Assembly: GCA_041398665.1 (NCBI GenBank)
Contig: JAWKUH010000012.1
Location: 1 to 64,000 of the forward strand
Source of the DNA: Rohdeia sp041398665
GTDB lineage: Bacteria; Planctomycetota; UBA1135; GCA-002686595
Length of the DNA: 64,000 nucleotides
Direction of reading: 5' to 3'
Shown: positions 1 through 9,063 of the stretch, one piece after another
Position numbering within the stretch: position 1 is the first letter of the stretch
How the letters are laid out: each line of letters opens with the position of its first letter
Program-made: the position numbers and the translations under genes
The notes under the pieces: model-generated
What the model was told of the DNA's origin: nothing
The model's input: the letters and a program-made list of their open reading frames with translations, nothing else
Database searches by the model: none

Positions 1-443
1 AGGACGCCGCAGCTCCGGAACACGTCGCGACCGTGCTTGTCGCGCGACGCGGCGAAGCCGAACAGGCGACAGACGAGCGGTCGGTCGGCGTACACGCCGC
101 AGCGTCCGATGCGCGGATCGAACGGGTCCGCGACGTACGAGACGCAGCGTCGTTCACCCGCCTCGGTCGCACGGTCGATCCGCGCGACGACCTCCTCGGT
201 CCGCCCCTCCTCGACGATGCGGCGCGCGAGCGGCCGCATCTCCGCGACGGTCGTCTCCACGTCGGGCGAGTTGCAGCACGCGCCGCAACCCGGCGGGCAG
301 CCGAGACCGACCCGCGTCGAGAGTTCCGACGCCGCGCGATCCGCGCGTTCGAAGATCTCCCTGCAGCGATCGATCCAGTCGGTCAAGCGGAGCCGGCGAG
401 GCCGGCGGCGCGAGATGGTGATGACCGCGCGATCGGCCGTCAA
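1..443 (-). CDS. YkgJ-family cysteine-cluster protein (partial, C-terminus cut by window edge)
   Basis: Reading leftward from about 443, an open frame contains a cysteine-rich segment (GCPPGCGACCN), then a RCGVYADRPLVCRLFGF segment. These match the layout of YkgJ/UPF0153 proteins, which are proposed to bind Zn or Fe through a CxxCxxCC-type cluster. The frame runs off the left edge after a further Cys (FRSCGV), so the C-terminus is missing. No ATG is available. A TTG at 443 or another in-frame TTG at 386 (LTDWIDRC) are the candidate starts, and the later one gives a more family-like N-terminus. The next gene is a DUF4136 lipoprotein on the same strand. The biochemical function of the family is unsettled. 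Confidence 0.6.
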   Translation of the reverse strand, partial: MTADRAVITISRRRPRRLRLTDWIDRCREIFERADRAASELSTRVGLGCPPGCGACCNSPDVETTVAEMRPLARRIVEEGRTEEVVARIDRATEAGERRCVSYVADPFDPRIGRCGVYADRPLVCRLFGFAASRDKHGRDVFRSCGV

Positions 444-470
444 GGGGCGCGACGACGCGCGCCGCCGGAG

Positions 471-998
471 TCAACCGCCCGTCGTCGGCGGGAAGCTCCC
501 GAGGAGTTCCCGGGCGACCTCGCGCATGCGTTCCATGCGCTTCTCCGGCGCCGAGCCGGGGTCGATGTCGCCCTCGGCCCTCCCCCGCCAGACGAGCTCC
601 TTGGTCGCCGCCAGCACCACGTCGAGCATCAGGGTGTCCTGCTCGTACTCGACGACGTCGAGACGGCTCGGACCGAAGTGCGACCAGTACGGACCGTAGC
701 CGTAGCCCCAGTCGGTCACGCGCACGTGGCGCTCGGTGCCGAGGTGGACGGCGACGAGGAAGTCGGGGTCGGCGTCGACCTTCGTGTAGCCGCGCCGGGC
801 GAGCTCCTCGTCGAAGGCGACGACCGCGCGCTTGCGGACGAGGTCGGCCTCGACGGCGTCCTTCGGCGGCTCGATCCAAGCGTAGTCGTGCAGCGCGCCG
901 AAGTCCGCGGCGGGGTCCCAGTCGTGACTGGTCGAGAAGGCGGCACAGCTCGCCGCGAGCGCGGTGCACGCGGCGGCGAGGAGGTTCGCGATACGCAT
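471..998 (-). CDS. DUF4136 domain lipoprotein
   Basis: This is a 175-residue protein starting at an ATG with a short hydrophobic signal and a lipobox ending at Cys18 (LAASC), so it should be an exported lipoprotein. The body has the usual DUF4136 features: an opening DWDPAADFGALHDYAW segment, a central GYGYGPYW-type aromatic Gly/Tyr patch, and a VEYEQDTLMLDVV strand followed by LVWRGRAEGDI. DUF4136 proteins are small envelope lipoproteins of unknown role. It lies 62 bp downstream of the RND pump on the same strand and may be co-transcribed with it. Family assignment is fairly sure; function is unknown. Confidence 0.8.
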   Translation of the reverse strand: MRIANLLAAACTALAASCAAFSTSHDWDPAADFGALHDYAWIEPPKDAVEADLVRKRAVVAFDEELARRGYTKVDADPDFLVAVHLGTERHVRVTDWGYGYGPYWSHFGPSRLDVVEYEQDTLMLDVVLAATKELVWRGRAEGDIDPGSAPEKRMERMREVARELLGSFPPTTGG

Positions 999-1060
999 GG
1001 TCGTCGTCCTCCGGGGAGGGCCGAGCATCGTACCAGCCGCGGGCCGCGAGCGGCCGCGCG

Positions 1061-4000
1061 TCACGCGTGCGTCGCTCCGTCCGATCGCCGCGCGCCGCGG
1101 TTCATGATCGTGAAGACCGCGGGGATGAGGAGGAGCGTGATCAGCGTCGACGCCGTGAGCCCCCCCACCACCGTGCGCGCGAGCGGCGCCTGCGCGTCGG
1201 CCCCCTCGCCGACACCGGCGGCGAGCGGAACGAGCGCGAGCACCGTCGTCAGCGTCGTCATGAGGATCGGGCGCAGCCGTCGGCGTCCGGCCTCGGCCAC
1301 GGCGTCGCGCGGCTCGAGCCCGTCGCGCACGAGCCGCTGCGCCTGGTCGACGAGCAGGATCGCAGTGTTGACGACGATCCCGCCGAGCATGATGCAACCG
1401 ATGTAGGTCTGGATGTTGAACGTCGTGCCGGTGAGGAACAGCGTCACGAGCACGCCGACGATCGCGAGCGGCACCGAGAACATCACGACGACCGGGTCGC
1501 GCAGCGACTCGTACTGGCACGCGAGGACCATGTAGACGAGCGCCAGGGCGAGCGCGAACGAGACGACGAGCTCGCGGAACGCGGCCTCCTGCTCCTCCAC
1601 CTGTCCCGCGACGACGAGTTCGTGGTTCGCGGGGCGCGGGATCTCGTCGAGCTTCGCCTGGACCTCGCGCGCGACGGAGCCGAGGTCGCGGCCGGCGATG
1701 CCCGAGCGCACCGTCACGAGGCGCTGCTGGTTGCGGCGCTCGATCACGAGCGGACCGCGGCCCGACTCGGACTCGACGAGGTTGCGCAGCGCGACGGGCT
1801 CGCCCGACGGCGTGCTGAGCGTGAGGTCGAGCACGTCCTGGATGCTGCTGCGCTCCGCGTCCTTCAGCTGCACGAGGATGCGGTAGGAGTTGCCGGCGGC
1901 GCGGTACTCGCCCGCGCGCGAACCGGCGAGCGCCGTCTCGAGCGCCGACGTCACGTCGCGCACGCTGAGGCCGACGTCGGCGATCTTCTGCCGGTCGACG
2001 CGGATCTCCTCCTGCGGGATGCCGGCGTCGCGGCTCACGTCGACGTCGGTGACGCCGGGGACCTCGGCCATCGCGGCCGCGGCGCGCTCGGCGAGCGCGC
2101 CGAGCGTGTCGAGCTCGTACCCGCGCACCTCGACCTCGAGGCCCTCCTGCCGCCCGAGCACGCGCTCGAGCAGGAACTGCCCCTGCGGCGCGCGCGTCTG
2201 CACCTTCATCCCCGGCACCGCGCCGTCGAGCCGCGCCCGCAGGTCGTTCGCGACCGCGACGTTCGAGCGCGTGCGCTGCGACGCCGGCACGAGGCGCAGC
2301 GCGATCTCGCCCTGCGACGACGCCGACGCGTTGCGGAAGCCGCCGCCGACCGTGACGACCGACGACTCGGCCTCGGGCACGGCGGGAAGCACGATGCTCT
2401 CCATCAGCTTCGTCTGCTGGTCGACCAGGTCGAGCCGCGTGCCGATCTCCATCTCGCCCGTGACGCGCACCTCGCCCTCGTCGCTCGGCGGCAGGAACTC
2501 CGAACCGATGTACGGGACGAGCAGGAGGCTCGCGCCGACGATCGTCGCGGACCCGAGCACCGTCAGCCACGGGTGGCGCAGCGCCGCGGCGAGCACGTCG
2601 CGGTACGCCGCGTCGAGCCCGGCGAAACCGCGCTCGGCCGCGCGCGCGAGCGCGTTGCCGCCGGTGGCCGTGCCGTCCTGGTCCGAGAGCAGCTTCGACG
2701 CGAGCATCGGCACGACGCTGAGCGCCACGAGCAGCGAGCACACCAGCGAGAAGACGATGACGTAGGCGAGCTCCTGGAAGAGCACGCCCGACACGCCGCG
2801 CACGAACGCCAGCGGCAGGAAGATGACGAGCGTCGTGATCGTGCTCGCGACGATCGCCGTCGCGACCTCGCCCGCACCGTTCACGGCGGCCTCCTCCACG
2901 CCCTCGCCGTCCTCCGCGCGCCGTCGGAAGATGTTCTCGAGCACGACGACGGAGCTGTCGACCATCATCCCGACGCCCAGCGCGAGTCCGCCGAGCGTCA
3001 TGAGGTTCAGCGTGAAGCCTCCGAAGTAGACCAGCGCGAAGGTGCCGATCACCGAGATCGGGATCGCGAGCGAGATGACGAGCGTGCTGCGGACGTTGCG
3101 CAGGAAGAACAGCAGCACCAGGACCGCCAGGCCGCTGCCGTAGAGCACGCTCGTCGCGACGTTCGAGATCGAGCGCTCGATGAAGTTGCCCTGGTTCGAG
3201 ACCGGGACGACGTGGAGCTGCGGGTACGCCGCGTTGACCAGGTCGATCTGCTCGAGGATGCGCTTGCTGACCTCGACCGTGTTCGCGTCGGCCTGCTTGC
3301 GGATCGCGACGCGGATGCCCTGGTCGCCGTCGACGCGGACGTAGCGCGAGAGCTTCTCGTAGGTATCCTTCACCTCCGCGACCTGGCGCAGGGTCACGGC
3401 GGCGCCGCGCTGTTCGAGCAGCACCGTGTCGCGGATCTGGTCGAGGTCGACGAACTCCGCAGGCGCGCGCAGCACGACCTCGTGCCGCCCCTCCTCGAGC
3501 TTGCCCGCCGGACGGTCGAGGTTCGCGTCGCGGACCGCCTGGATCACGCGGTCGAGCGGCAGACCGAGCGCGTTGACGCGGTTGGGGTCGAGCTCGATGC
3601 GCACCTCGCGCGTGTAGCCGCCCCAGACGTCGACCTGCGCGACGCCGGGGACGCGCGCGAAGCGGTAGCGCACCTGGTCCTCGACGAGTTCGGTCAGCGC
3701 GACCGGGTCGAGCTTGCTCGAGATGCCGAGGATGACGACCGGGAAGCTCGCGACGTCGAACTTCGAGATGCGCGGCCGCACGACCTCCTCGGGGAGTTCG
3801 TCGATCTCGCTCTCGAGCGCCTGCTCGATCGCGGCCGCGTCGAGGTCGGTGCCCCAGGCGAAGCGCACGGTCACGCGGCTGTTGCCCTCGCCTGATCCGA
3901 CGAGATCTCCTCGACGCCGGGCACCGTCGCGACGATCTCCTCGACGATCTGCGTCACGAGACGCTCGACGACCTCGGGGCTCGCGCCCTCGTACTCCGTG

Positions 4001-4147
4001 CGGACGGTGAGCGTCGGCTGCTCGACGTCGGGCAGGAGGTCGATGCGCAGGCGGTCGAGCGGCCACGATGCCGAGCACCACGACCATGAGCGTGACCATG
4101 GTCGTGAAGATCGGGCGGCGCACGCTGGCGCGCGGGACGTTGTTCAC
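1061..4147 (-). CDS. RND-family efflux transporter, inner-membrane pump (two compensating frameshifts near the N-terminus)
   Basis: This is a protein of about 1028 residues of the AcrB/HAE RND type, starting at GTG. Visible landmarks are the RRPIFTTMVTLMVVVLG first helix, a GMMVDSSVVVLENIFRR segment in the membrane domain (the proton-relay Asp region) and a GSEFLPPSDEGE segment opening the second periplasmic half. The C-terminal helices repeat the arrangement of the N-terminal ones. Residues about 29-82 are nonsense in this frame. The adjacent frame there reads RLRIDLLPDVEQP...GASPEVVERL, exactly what the family has, so one indel near 4065 and one near 3898 cancel. They are probably sequence errors. 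The membrane-fusion gene lies 85 bp upstream. Substrate is unknown (drug, metal or lipid). Confidence 0.88.
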   Translation of the reverse strand: MNNVPRASVRRPIFTTMVTLMVVVLGIVAARPPAHRPPARRRAADAHRPHGVRGREPRGRRASRDADRRGDRRDGARRRGDLVGSGEGNSRVTVRFAWGTDLDAAAIEQALESEIDELPEEVVRPRISKFDVASFPVVILGISSKLDPVALTELVEDQVRYRFARVPGVAQVDVWGGYTREVRIELDPNRVNALGLPLDRVIQAVRDANLDRPAGKLEEGRHEVVLRAPAEFVDLDQIRDTVLLEQRGAAVTLRQVAEVKDTYEKLSRYVRVDGDQGIRVAIRKQADANTVEVSKRILEQIDLVNAAYPQLHVVPVSNQGNFIERSISNVATSVLYGSGLAVLVLLFFLRNVRSTLVISLAIPISVIGTFALVYFGGFTLNLMTLGGLALGVGMMVDSSVVVLENIFRRRAEDGEGVEEAAVNGAGEVATAIVASTITTLVIFLPLAFVRGVSGVLFQELAYVIVFSLVCSLLVALSVVPMLASKLLSDQDGTATGGNALARAAERGFAGLDAAYRDVLAAALRHPWLTVLGSATIVGASLLLVPYIGSEFLPPSDEGEVRVTGEMEIGTRLDLVDQQTKLMESIVLPAVPEAESSVVTVGGGFRNASASSQGEIALRLVPASQRTRSNVAVANDLRARLDGAVPGMKVQTRAPQGQFLLERVLGRQEGLEVEVRGYELDTLGALAERAAAAMAEVPGVTDVDVSRDAGIPQEEIRVDRQKIADVGLSVRDVTSALETALAGSRAGEYRAAGNSYRILVQLKDAERSSIQDVLDLTLSTPSGEPVALRNLVESESGRGPLVIERRNQQRLVTVRSGIAGRDLGSVAREVQAKLDEIPRPANHELVVAGQVEEQEAAFRELVVSFALALALVYMVLACQYESLRDPVVVMFSVPLAIVGVLVTLFLTGTTFNIQTYIGCIMLGGIVVNTAILLVDQAQRLVRDGLEPRDAVAEAGRRRLRPILMTTLTTVLALVPLAAGVGEGADAQAPLARTVVGGLTASTLITLLLIPAVFTIMNRGARRSDGATHA

Positions 4148-4232
4148 GGAAGGTGCCGATGCTCCGCCGCGGCGGTCTCACGGTTCGATTGCCGACTGAT
4201 CCTCCCCTGGAAAATACTTGGTGGGTTGCTCG

Positions 4233-5389
4233 CTAAGGCAGAGGAGCTTCCTTGCCGTCGTCGCACAACTCCTGTCCGAGCGTGACGACGCTGCCCGTCA
4301 CGCCGTCGCCGCGCACCTCGACGACGTCGCCCTCGCGCACGCCCACGACGACGGGGCGCCAGGCCACGTGCTTCCCGTCCTCCGCGAGGACGAACACGCC
4401 GGTCTCGCCGCCGCGCGTCGTCAGCGCCGCGTAGGGCACGACCGTCGTCTCGGGCGTGCGCTCCAGTTCGAGCGTCGCGCGCACGAACATGCCGGGCTTG
4501 AGTTCCTCCTCGCCGGGTTCGCGACGGTCAGCTCGACGCGCGCCTGACGCGTCGCGGCGCGGAAGACCGGCGCGATGCGCGAGACCGCCCCGTCGAAGGT
4601 GCGCCCGGGGTAGGAGTCCGTCACGAGCGTCGCGGGCTGACCGACCGCGAGCCGCGCGTAGTCGCGCTCGGGCACACTGACGACCGCGACGACCGGGTCG
4701 AGCTGCACGATCGAGAGCAGAGCGGTGTTCGCCGACACGATCTCGCCGTCGTCGACGAAGCGCTCGGCGACGACGCGTCGGCCGGCGTCCGCGCCCCAGT
4801 CGGCGACGACCCTGGTGTAGCCCGAGCGGATGCGCGCCGATTCGAGCGCCGACTCGGCCCGCGCGACCTGGGCCTTCGTCACCTCGACGTGCGCGCGGGC
4901 TGCGACCGAGTCGGAGCGCGCGTCGTCGAGGATCGAGTCGGAGGCGAGCCCCTCCTTCTGCAGCGCCTCGGCGCGCGCGAGCGCGCGCTCCGCGATCTCG
5001 AGCGCGCTGCGGGCCTCGGACTCGCTCGCGCGCGCGACCGCGAGCTCGGCGTCGGCCTGGTTCACGGCCTGCACGAACTCGTCGTCGTCGAGCAGCGCGA
5101 CGACCTGTCCGCGTTCGACCGCGTCGCCGATGTCGACGTCGAGGCCGCGCAACCGGCCCGAGACCTTCGGCGCGACCGAGAACGACGACGAGGCCTCGAG
5201 CGTGCCGCTGAAGGTGCGCCGCAGGACGACCTCGCCCTGGACGACGTCCGCGACCTCGACCGGAGCGGGCGCGCGCTGCACGCCGGCGGACACGTCGCCC
5301 GCGGCGAGGTCGCCGAGTCTCCGCTGGATCCCGTACGCGAGGGCGGCGAGCGCGACGAGGACGAGGAGCGTGGTGATGGTGCGACGCAC
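4233..5389 (-). CDS. RND periplasmic adaptor / membrane-fusion protein (one frameshift)
   Basis: This is a HlyD/AcrA-type adaptor that would link the inner-membrane pump to an outer-membrane channel. It has an N-terminal membrane anchor (residues about 4-20), then a lipoyl-like half (KVSGRLRGLDVDIGDAVERGQVVALLD). A long alpha-hairpin rich in Ala/Glu/Arg follows, then the second barrel half (RIRSGYTRVVADWGADAGRRV) and a beta-barrel domain. Near 4511-4516 the frame is lost. The next frame continues with EEELKPGMFVRATLEL and VVPYAALTTRGGE up to a stop at 4233, so a single base is missing in the run reading CCCGG on the coding strand. It is immediately upstream of the RND pump in the same operon. 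A 150-bp divergent promoter gap follows on the 5' side. Confidence 0.85.
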
Positions 5390-5540
5390 GTCGTTCCGTG
5401 TGGGGTGCGGCGACGCGAGGTCGCGCGGAGGGGCGCGCCACCATAGCCGACCGGTGCGCCGCGACAGCAGGAGTTCGCGGCGTGCCGCGATGCGGATGCC
5501 CGGGATCCGCTAGGGTCTGGCGCTCCGCCCGAGTACCGCC

Positions 5541-7412
5541 ATGGAACACGTCGCCGCCCTCGTCCTCGCCGCCTCGCTCGTCGCGCTCCAGGATCGTGCC
5601 CCGGACCCCGAGCAGGAGAGCGCGGTGCGCCTCGTCGAAGGGCTCGTCACGGAGATCGCGGGGTTCCGCGGGTACGGCGAGCAGGGCGAGGTCGCTGTCG
5701 CGCTGGTCGACGCCGACGAGTTCCGCGAGGCGGTCCGCGAGCAGGTCCTCCACAACCTCCCCGCCGACTTCGTCGAGCGGTTCCCGGACGCGATGCGACT
5801 CCTCGGGTTGCTGCCGCGGTCGGCGGAGTTCGACCTGCTCGGGACCGTCACCGATTCGATGACGGCGGGGATGATCGGCCTCTACGTGCCGGACCAGCGT
5901 CGGATGTACGTCGTGCGCCACCCCGCACAGGCGTCGTCGCGACTCGTCGGCGCGGACGTCCTGCGCGAACAGATCCTCGCGCACGAGGTCGAACACGCGC
6001 TGCAGGACCGGGCGTTCGGGATCGACGACGTGATGAAGGGCGGGCGCGACACGCTCGACGGTCGCCACGCGCGCAGCGCGCTGATCGAGGGCGACGCGGT
6101 CGTCACCTCGACGGACCGCAACCTGCGCCGCGCGGGCTCCTCGGCCGCCGAGTACGACGGGGACATCGGAGACGACGTGCAGAACTCGCTCGAACTCGCG
6201 TCCGTGATCGACGCGATGTCGTCCGGCCTGATGGGCGACGTCGAGTACAACAAGTTCGCGTACGGGCGCGGCGCGTCGTTCGTCCAGCGCCTCGTGCGCC
6301 GCGGCGGCTACGAGGCCGTCGACGCGGCCTTCGCCTCCCCCCCGCTCACGACCGAACAGGTCCTCCACCCGCGCAAGTACGACGAGGCGCCCGACTTCCC
6401 GGTCGGCTTCGCGTTCGAGCTCCCCGTCGCGGCGCGCGACGCGGGCTGGGAGGTGCTGTTGCGCGAACGCTTCGGCGAGTTCTTCACCGGCGTCTTCCTC
6501 GACGGCGAGGACGAGCGCGCGGTGGTCGAGGGGACCGTCGGCTGGGACGGCGACCTGTGCGCCGTGCTCGGTGCGGAGGACGAACGCGCGATGGTCTGGA
6601 TCAGCCGGTGGGACTCCGAGCTCGACGCCGGACAGTTCGCGACGGTGCTCGCCTCGAAGCTGCGGATCCGCGACGGCGACCCCACGACCGAGACGGTCTC
6701 GCGGGGCACGGGGTCGCGGCGCAAGGTGCTCGAGCGACGCGGCGCGCGGGTGATCCTGCTCGCGGGCGCGCCGCGCGAGCTCGAGGAGGCGCTGCTCGAC
6801 GCCGCGCGCTCCGCCGCCCCGGTCCTCGACCCGCGCGACGTCTCGCGCGGCGCCGACGATGCGGCCGTGACGCGCGCGATCGAGGCGGAACTGCTGGCGG
6901 AGCTGGACGCGCAGGGGCTCGCGTTCGACGGCGCTCACGCCCGCGTCGGCGAGCTGGGACTCGAGTTCGACCTTCCCGCAGACGTGTGGAACGCCACCGA
7001 CGGTCCGATCGCGGCGGCGCTCGCCTACTTCGTCCGCGGCGAGTCGAGGACGACCTTCAACGTCCTCGCCCTCGCCGCTCCGGGTCTCACGCTCGAGGCC
7101 TGCCTCGAGCAGAGCCGGAACGAGATCCGTTCGCTCTTCGAGGACGCGGAGATCACGACCGCGGAGATCGTCGCACGAAACGGCACGCGGACCGTCGACT
7201 TCGAGTGGAGCGCGGTCGCCAACGGTCGCAGGGTCGCCTGCCACCAGCGGCTCTACGTCCGCGACGGCAGGCAGATCGTGCTGACGTGCACTGCCGTCGG
7301 CGCCGCGCCGGACGACGCACTCGCGGCGGAGTTCGTCGCGATCCTCGACAGCGCGCGCTTCGACGGCGACGCGCAGGACCCGACCCCCGCCGACGGCAGC
7401 GAGGAGAAGTAG
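5541..7412 (+). CDS. secreted protein with HExxH metallopeptidase-like motif
   Basis: This is a 623-residue protein with a short N-terminal signal (MEHVAALVLAASLVALQ). Residues about 143-153 read EQILAHEVEHAL. The HEVEH motif (His148, Glu149, His152) is the zinc-binding pattern of gluzincin-type metallopeptidases, and the following GRHARSALIEGDAV segment supplies acidic residues that could be the third ligand. The C-terminal 200 residues form a separate domain of unknown type with no recognised motif. I cannot place it in a named peptidase family, so activity is inferred only from the motif. It is followed 21 bp later by a rhomboid-type gene on the same strand, so the two may be co-transcribed. 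Confidence 0.6.
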   Translation: MEHVAALVLAASLVALQDRAPDPEQESAVRLVEGLVTEIAGFRGYGEQGEVAVALVDADEFREAVREQVLHNLPADFVERFPDAMRLLGLLPRSAEFDLLGTVTDSMTAGMIGLYVPDQRRMYVVRHPAQASSRLVGADVLREQILAHEVEHALQDRAFGIDDVMKGGRDTLDGRHARSALIEGDAVVTSTDRNLRRAGSSAAEYDGDIGDDVQNSLELASVIDAMSSGLMGDVEYNKFAYGRGASFVQRLVRRGGYEAVDAAFASPPLTTEQVLHPRKYDEAPDFPVGFAFELPVAARDAGWEVLLRERFGEFFTGVFLDGEDERAVVEGTVGWDGDLCAVLGAEDERAMVWISRWDSELDAGQFATVLASKLRIRDGDPTTETVSRGTGSRRKVLERRGARVILLAGAPRELEEALLDAARSAAPVLDPRDVSRGADDAAVTRAIEAELLAELDAQGLAFDGAHARVGELGLEFDLPADVWNATDGPIAAALAYFVRGESRTTFNVLALAAPGLTLEACLEQSRNEIRSLFEDAEITTAEIVARNGTRTVDFEWSAVANGRRVACHQRLYVRDGRQIVLTCTAVGAAPDDALAAEFVAILDSARFDGDAQDPTPADGSEEK

Positions 7413-7433
7413 GCCGGCCCGCGCCGTCCACGC

Positions 7434-8978
7434 GTGGAGACCGATCGCGTCGTCGCCCTCGTCGTCGGGCTCAACTGTCTGCTCGGGCTGCTGCGCGGTC
7501 TGCGGGCCCGCGGCGGCACGCCGAACGGGTTCACCGTGGTGTTCGCGGCGAACCTCGCGCTGCTCGGCCTCGTCCAGTCGACGGACCCCGAGCTCACGAC
7601 GTCCGTCGTCGCGCCGGTCTGGATCGCGACGGTGATGCTGCCGATCGTGCTCGCGCGTTGGTGGCGCACCGAGCTGCGGCGCGGTCGCTTCGGACGCGCG
7701 GCGTTCCTCGCGCGCGCCTCGGCGCTGCTCCACCCCGCGGACGGTTGGTCGACGTTCCCGAGGTTCGTGACGGCGGTGCGGGCGGCGCAGGAGGGCGACT
7801 TCGACCGCGCGCGGCAGCTCGCGGCCGCGCTGTCCGGTCGCTCCTCGCTCGTGCGCGGTGCGTCGCTGCAGCTCGTCGCCGCGCTCGACGACGACGACGC
7901 GGCGATCCTCGAACTCGTGCGCCGCGAGGGCGCCGAGGCGTTGATGCGCGACGCGGGTCTCGTCGTCGCGTTCCTGCGCGCCGCCGCGCGCCGCGCCGAC
8001 GCGGCCGGCGTCGTCGAACTCGCGCGAGGCGTCGCGTTCCCGTTCGAGCAGCAGGCCGCCGCGCAGGACGCCGAGGTCGCGCGCACGCTCGTGGCGGCCC
8101 ACCTCGGACTCGTCGACACCGTCGTGCGCACCGTCGAGTCCTCGCTCGGGAGCCAGCTCGGCGACGTCTCCGCGACATACGTCGTCGTCGCGCTCCAGCG
8201 CGCGGGCCGTCGCGAGGAGGCCGAGGAGGTCGCGCGGCGAGCGGCGGCCGCCACGGGATCGGCGCTGGTCCGGCGGCTGCTCGAACGAGCGATCGAGCAG
8301 CCCCTCCCCCCGTTCGACCTCGACTCGCTCGACCCGGCCGCGCTCGAGGTGGTGCGGGACGTCGAGAGGCGCGCGGCCGCGGACGAGTCCTACGGCCTCG
8401 GCTCGGGGAGGCGCGACGCGAAGCCCGTCTTCACGCGCGCGCTCGCCGCCGTGCTCGGCGTCGTCTTCGCCGTCGAACTCGCGCGCGGCGGAGCCACCGA
8501 CACGCGGACGCTCTACGAGATGGGTGCGCTCGTCGTGCCGTTGTCGGCGACGCCGGGCGAGTGGTGGCGCGTCGTGACGGCGGCGTTCCTGCACGTGGGT
8601 TGGCTGCACTTCGGGCTCAACCTGCTCGGCCTGCTGTGGCTCGGCGGGCAACTCGAACGCGTGTGGAGGAGGCGCCTCGTCGTCGGTGTCTACGCCGCGG
8701 CCGTGCTCGTGTCCGGTGCCGCCGTCGTGCTCGCGGCCGGTGACGAGGTGCGGATCTTCGCGGGGGCGTCGGGCGGGATCATGGGTCTGCTCGGTGCGAT
8801 CGGCGGTCGCCTGCTCGTGGGGAGCGCGAAGGAGGCGACGCCGATGCTGCGGCGACAGCTCGGGACGTTCCTCGCGATCGTCGGGCTCCAGATGGTCTTC
8901 GACTCGCTCGTCCCGAACGTGAGTTCCACGGCGCACCTGGTGGTCTCGCGACGGGCTTCGTGGTCGGTGTCGTCGTGA
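7434..8978 (+). CDS. rhomboid-family intramembrane serine protease with N-terminal helical extension (frameshifted near the C-terminus)
   Basis: This starts at GTG. About 330 N-terminal residues hold two membrane segments (residues about 8-20 and 28-72) and a soluble TPR-like alpha-helical stretch (EGDFDRARQLAAAL, AGRREEAEEVARRA). They precede a rhomboid domain from residue about 340. That domain shows WWRVVTAAFLHVGWLHFGLNLLGL, then FAGASGGIMGLLGA with the nucleophile Ser446. The catalytic His helix begins STAHL, but the frame then breaks. One extra G near 8939 would give AHLGGLATGFVVGVVV, the normal rhomboid ending, so an indel in a G run is likely. In the corrected frame no stop comes before the repeat element, so the true C-terminus is uncertain. 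Confidence 0.82.
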   Translation: METDRVVALVVGLNCLLGLLRGLRARGGTPNGFTVVFAANLALLGLVQSTDPELTTSVVAPVWIATVMLPIVLARWWRTELRRGRFGRAAFLARASALLHPADGWSTFPRFVTAVRAAQEGDFDRARQLAAALSGRSSLVRGASLQLVAALDDDDAAILELVRREGAEALMRDAGLVVAFLRAAARRADAAGVVELARGVAFPFEQQAAAQDAEVARTLVAAHLGLVDTVVRTVESSLGSQLGDVSATYVVVALQRAGRREEAEEVARRAAAATGSALVRRLLERAIEQPLPPFDLDSLDPAALEVVRDVERRAAADESYGLGSGRRDAKPVFTRALAAVLGVVFAVELARGGATDTRTLYEMGALVVPLSATPGEWWRVVTAAFLHVGWLHFGLNLLGLLWLGGQLERVWRRRLVVGVYAAAVLVSGAAVVLAAGDEVRIFAGASGGIMGLLGAIGGRLLVGSAKEATPMLRRQLGTFLAIVGLQMVFDSLVPNVSSTAHLVVSRRASWSVSS

Positions 8979-9063
8979 CCGTGGTGTCGTGGAGCTGTCG
9001 GGCGACCGCCGCCGGACCCCGATCCGTCGCGGCGCGCGATCTGCACCGCGCGAACCGAGACAT

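Noticed and set aside
1067..3895. A 942-codon plus-strand open frame opposite the RND pump
   Set aside because: Low-complexity Arg/Asp/Glu/His composition and exact overlap with a conserved RND gene on the other strand.
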